Source of the DNA: Novosphingobium sp.
GTDB taxonomy: Bacteria > Pseudomonadota > Alphaproteobacteria > Sphingomonadales > Sphingomonadaceae
Assembly (NCBI GenBank): GCA_009885425.1
Contig: VFKS01000356.1
Span: 1 to 8,543 of the forward strand
Direction: 5' to 3'
Length of the DNA: 8,543 nt
Of this stretch, positions 7,103 through 8,543 are shown in pieces; position 1 is the stretch's first letter, and each line of letters opens with the position of its first letter. The notes under the pieces were generated by a model that was not told the DNA's origin, did not search any database, and saw only the letters and a list, made by a program, of their open reading frames with translations. A program made the translations under genes and the position numbers.

Positions 7103-8203
7103 TCAGCCGATCCGGTGGACCCAGCCGTGGCTGTTGGCTTCCTCGCCGCGCTGGATCGCGGTCAGGCGGGCTTTGAGCTTGCCGGTCAACTGACCGGGGC
7201 CGCCCGATCCGATGGTGAATTCGGCGCCGGGCTGGGCGACCTTGCCGACCGGGGTGACGACCGCAGCGGTGCCGCAGGCGAAGGCTTCGATCAGCGCACC
7301 AGAGGCGGCATCGGCGCGCCATTGGTCAAGGCTGTAGCGCTCCTCACGAACGTCCAACCCTTCTTCGCGGGCGAGCGCGATCAGGCTATCGCGGGTGATG
7401 CCCGGCAGGATTGTGCCGGTCAGCGGCGGGGTGGTCAGGCGGCCATCGGCAAAAGCGAAGAACAGGTTCATTCCGCCCAGCTCCTCAATCCATTTGTGTT
7501 CGGCCGCATCAAGAAACAATACCTGGTCGTGGCCTTTGGCAAAGGCTTCCGCTGTCGGCACCAGGCTGGCGGCATAGTTGCCGCCGCACTTGGCCGCGCC
7601 GGTGCCGCCGGGCGCGGCGCGGGTATAGTCCGAAACCCAGATCGAAACTGCCGGCGCGCCGGATTTGAAGTAGTTGCCGGCTGGGCTGGCGATGACGATG
7701 AATTTGTAGGCCTTGGCCGGGCGCACACCCAGGAACGCCTCGGTCGCGATCATGAACGGGCGCAGATAGAGCGACCCGCCTTCAACTGTCGGGAACCATT
7801 CGGCATCGGCGCGAACCAGCTCTTCGATCGCAGCGATAAACAGTTCGGGCGGCAATTCGGGCATCGCGAGCCGCCGGGCTGAGGCGTTGAAGCGCGCGGC
7901 ATTGGCATCGGGGCGAAACAGCGCCATCGCACCATCGGGATGGCGATAGGCCTTCATGCCTTCGAAAATCTCTTGCGCATAGTGCAGCACCGAGGCCGCC
8001 GGATCGAGCGCGATCAGGCCATAAGGGCCGACCGTGGGGCTGTGCCAACCGTCCGCTTCGCTCCACTCGATCGTCACCATGTGATCGGTGAACCGCGCGC
8101 CAAAACCGGGGTTGGCGAGAATCTCTGCCCGGATGTCGGCTGCGACCGGTGCGGGGTGGGGCAGGCGGGTGAACCGGGAGGGGGATTCGGCGAGGGTCGC
8201 CAT
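7103..8203 (-). CDS. ilvE: Branched-chain amino acid aminotransferase, type II (BCAT)
   Basis: 366 residues, the usual length of type II BCATs. A cytoplasmic PLP enzyme of fold type IV that interconverts leucine, isoleucine and valine with their 2-oxo acids, using glutamate/2-oxoglutarate. Visible motifs: HYAQEIFEGMKAYR (74-87), GGSLYLRPFM (142-151, R148), AAPGGTGAAKCGGNYAAS (196-213) with K205 as the PLP Schiff-base lysine, WIEELGGMNLFF (238-249, with E241 at the PLP ring nitrogen site) and ACGTAAVVTPVG (309-320). The start MATLAESP is chosen because GAAGGA precedes it by about 9 bases. The reading frame is open for 43 more codons upstream, but that extension crosses a palindrome and lacks the family N-terminus. 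It stands alone, with its own 3' hairpin. The upstream leader region may regulate it. Confidence 0.96.
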   Translation of the reverse strand: MATLAESPSRFTRLPHPAPVAADIRAEILANPGFGARFTDHMVTIEWSEADGWHSPTVGPYGLIALDPAASVLHYAQEIFEGMKAYRHPDGAMALFRPDANAARFNASARRLAMPELPPELFIAAIEELVRADAEWFPTVEGGSLYLRPFMIATEAFLGVRPAKAYKFIVIASPAGNYFKSGAPAVSIWVSDYTRAAPGGTGAAKCGGNYAASLVPTAEAFAKGHDQVLFLDAAEHKWIEELGGMNLFFAFADGRLTTPPLTGTILPGITRDSLIALAREEGLDVREERYSLDQWRADAASGALIEAFACGTAAVVTPVGKVAQPGAEFTIGSGGPGQLTGKLKARLTAIQRGEEANSHGWVHRIG

Positions 8204-8253
8204 CGGCTTCGATCCTTCAATTGCGAGGCGCTGGCTTTGAACGAAAATTACGT

Positions 8254-8270
8254 CATTTACAAGCGAAATG
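8254..8270. repeat. Dyad CATTT-N7-AAATG upstream of ilvE
   Basis: A perfect 5-bp inverted repeat with 7-base spacing in an AT-rich stretch about 50-67 bp upstream of the ilvE start. Flanking TTA and TAA add partial outer symmetry. The spacing suits a dimeric regulator such as an Lrp- or LysR-type protein, but no regulator can be named. Confidence 0.35.
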
Positions 8271-8277
8271 TAATAAA

Positions 8278-8293
8278 TGCATAGAACTATGCA
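8278..8293. promoter_or_regulatory. Perfect 16-bp palindrome upstream of ilvE, candidate operator
   Basis: TGCATAG-AA-CTATGCA has 7-bp arms with no mismatch and a 2-bp centre. It lies 75-90 bp upstream of the ilvE start. The 2-base centre is too short for a good RNA hairpin, so a DNA-binding dimer is the better guess. It sits about where transcription would begin from the candidate promoter at 8302-8329. Confidence 0.5.
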
Positions 8294-8301
8294 CCTTTCC
8301 A

Positions 8302-8329
8302 CCATAGCCGGGATTGCACCAAAGGCCAA
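8302..8329 (-). promoter_or_regulatory. Weak candidate promoter for ilvE
   Basis: TTGGCC, 16 bp, CTATGG on the minus strand is a partial match to a sigma-70-type -35/-10 pair. It lies between the terminator-like hairpin and the palindrome. It is offered because ilvE needs a promoter here if the upstream hairpin terminates transcription. The match is poor. Confidence 0.22.
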
Positions 8330-8337
8330 CAAATGAG

Positions 8338-8370
8338 AAGGGCGGCCCCGGTAAACCGAGAGCCGCCCTT
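8338..8370 (-). terminator. Strong terminator-like hairpin between the small ORF and ilvE
   Basis: AAGGGCGGC and GCCGCCCTT form a perfect 9-bp GC-rich stem, with a further inner CGG/CCG pairing in the apical part. On the minus strand the stem ends in TT and is followed by the loose T-rich stretch CTCATTTGTTG; on the plus strand no T-rich stretch follows. It therefore should end minus-strand transcripts arriving from the small ORF, or act as an attenuator before ilvE. Confidence 0.7.
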
Positions 8371-8379
8371 GACATGGTC

Positions 8380-8398
8380 AGCGGCCGGAAGCGCCGCT
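8380..8398 (-). other. Leader hairpin AGCGGC/GCCGCT
   Basis: A 6-bp GC-rich stem with a 7-base loop, 9 bases before the terminator-like hairpin. Its GCGGC and GCCGC cores are also present in the arms of that hairpin, so alternative pairing between the two is possible, as in attenuators. That is an inference from shared short words only. Confidence 0.4.
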
Positions 8399-8409
8399 CA
8401 CGAAACCTT

Positions 8410-8435
8410 TATCGCTTCGGTCACCCTTCGCGATA
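8410..8435 (-). other. Possible hairpin spanning the small ORF stop codon
   Basis: TATCGC and GCGATA are perfect 6-bp arms separated by 14 bases. The TGA of the small ORF (8421-8423) lies in the loop, and the upstream arm codes for its last residues. A ribosome at the stop codon would keep the stem from forming. The loop is large, so stability is uncertain. Confidence 0.35.
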
Positions 8436-8483
8436 ATGCTCCATGTGGCGGATTACCGACCCCTCTGCTGAACCATGAGACAT
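8421..8483 (-). CDS. 20-codon small ORF with very strong ribosome-binding site; leader peptide or small protein
   Basis: ATG to TGA encodes MSHGSAEGSVIRHMEHYREG. The peptide is hydrophilic, with three His, two Arg, three Glu and no hydrophobic stretch, so it is neither a membrane peptide nor a signal. GAAAGGAGGTGA precedes the ATG, with 6 bases between GGAGG and ATG; this is the strongest Shine-Dalgarno in the window and argues that the ORF is translated. It has one Val and one Ile codon and no Leu, so it does not look like a classical branched-chain leader peptide even though ilvE lies downstream. It sits between a 5' hairpin (8505-8535) and a series of hairpins ending in a terminator-like stem. 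I do not recognise its family. It could also be a regulatory upstream ORF of an RNA that begins beyond the right edge. Confidence 0.6.
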   Translation of the reverse strand: MSHGSAEGSVIRHMEHYREG

Positions 8484-8486
8484 CGG

Positions 8487-8498
8487 TCACCTCCTTTC
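8487..8498 (-). promoter_or_regulatory. Extended Shine-Dalgarno of the small ORF
   Basis: GAAAGGAGGTGA on the minus strand is complementary over 12 bases to the CACCTCCTTTC-type 3' tail of alphaproteobacterial 16S rRNA, including the T before CACC. The spacing to the ATG is optimal. Every other gene here has a 4- to 8-base match. Confidence 0.7.
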
Positions 8499-8504
8499 AC
8501 GCTT

Positions 8505-8535
8505 AAGCCACTCGCTTCAGATCAGAAGCTGGCTT
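8505..8535 (-). other. 5' hairpin upstream of the small ORF
   Basis: AAGCCA-GCTTC pairs with GAAGC-TGGCTT (minus strand) to give 11 bp, with a 3-base bulge in the downstream arm and a 6-base loop. It ends 6 bases before the extended Shine-Dalgarno, so it could be part of a structured leader or a terminator/processing element of a gene beyond the window. The promoter of this unit is not visible. Confidence 0.45.
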
Positions 8536-8543
8536 CGGAGCAC

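Noticed and set aside
7115..7882. Plus-strand open frame of 255 codons
   Set aside because: It is a shadow of ilvE, with no domain or start signal.
8204..8332. N-terminal extension of ilvE by 43 codons
   Set aside because: The extension crosses the palindrome and AT-rich regulatory stretch, matches no BCAT N-terminus, and a good ribosome-binding site precedes the internal ATG.
8421..8483. Classical branched-chain amino-acid attenuator peptide
   Set aside because: Only one Val and one Ile codon and no Leu codon, and they are not clustered near the end, so control-codon stalling for ilvE is not supported.
8480..8505. CACCTCCTTTC on the plus strand looks like the 3' end of a 16S rRNA gene
   Set aside because: The conserved 16S sequence that should precede it is absent. 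On the minus strand it works as a Shine-Dalgarno in front of a small ORF.

Overview
The window is a GC-rich bacterial chromosome segment with compact gene spacing. It most likely comes from an alphaproteobacterium, and perhaps a sphingomonad. That placement is inferred from GC-rich codon use, the gene set and the style of the ribosome-binding sites. There is no rRNA or other marker here to prove it. I see no insertion sequence, CRISPR array, phage gene or integrase, so this looks like core chromosome.

Layout, left to right. All genes are on the minus strand except one. (1) A ureohydrolase of the arginase/agmatinase family is cut by the left edge. Its start codon overlaps, as ATGA, the stop of an NAD(P)H:quinone oxidoreductase, so the two form a coupled pair transcribed right to left. 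(2) A tRNA-Gln (UUG anticodon, encoded CCA) lies 66 bp upstream of the oxidoreductase. (3) Next is a secreted glycine-rich, collagen-like protein of unknown function with a hairpin just after its stop, then a YghU-type glutathione S-transferase. (4) The only plus-strand gene follows, divergent from the transferase: a TIGR01777-type sugar-epimerase-like NAD(P)-binding protein. Its 3' end overlaps by 11 bp the 3' end of a Tat-exported PhoX-family protein. (5) The PhoX-family gene is probably co-transcribed with a small secreted four-cysteine protein just upstream. (6) ilvE, a type II branched-chain aminotransferase, comes next with a terminator-like hairpin after its stop.

The right end (8204-8543) has no ordinary gene and is the most interesting part. 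On the minus strand, upstream of ilvE, it holds a 5' hairpin, an exceptionally strong Shine-Dalgarno sequence, a 20-codon small ORF with its stop in the loop of a second possible hairpin, a third hairpin, and then a strong terminator-like hairpin. Between that terminator and ilvE are a perfect 16-bp palindrome and a second dyad. The order leader ORF, terminator, amino-acid gene resembles attenuation, but the peptide is not rich in Leu, Ile or Val codons. It may instead be an independent small RNA or small-protein unit.

Functionally the window mixes amino-acid metabolism (ilvE, ureohydrolase), redox and detoxification enzymes (quinone oxidoreductase, glutathione transferase) and three exported proteins. 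Apart from the two likely operons, nothing in the sequence ties the genes into one pathway.
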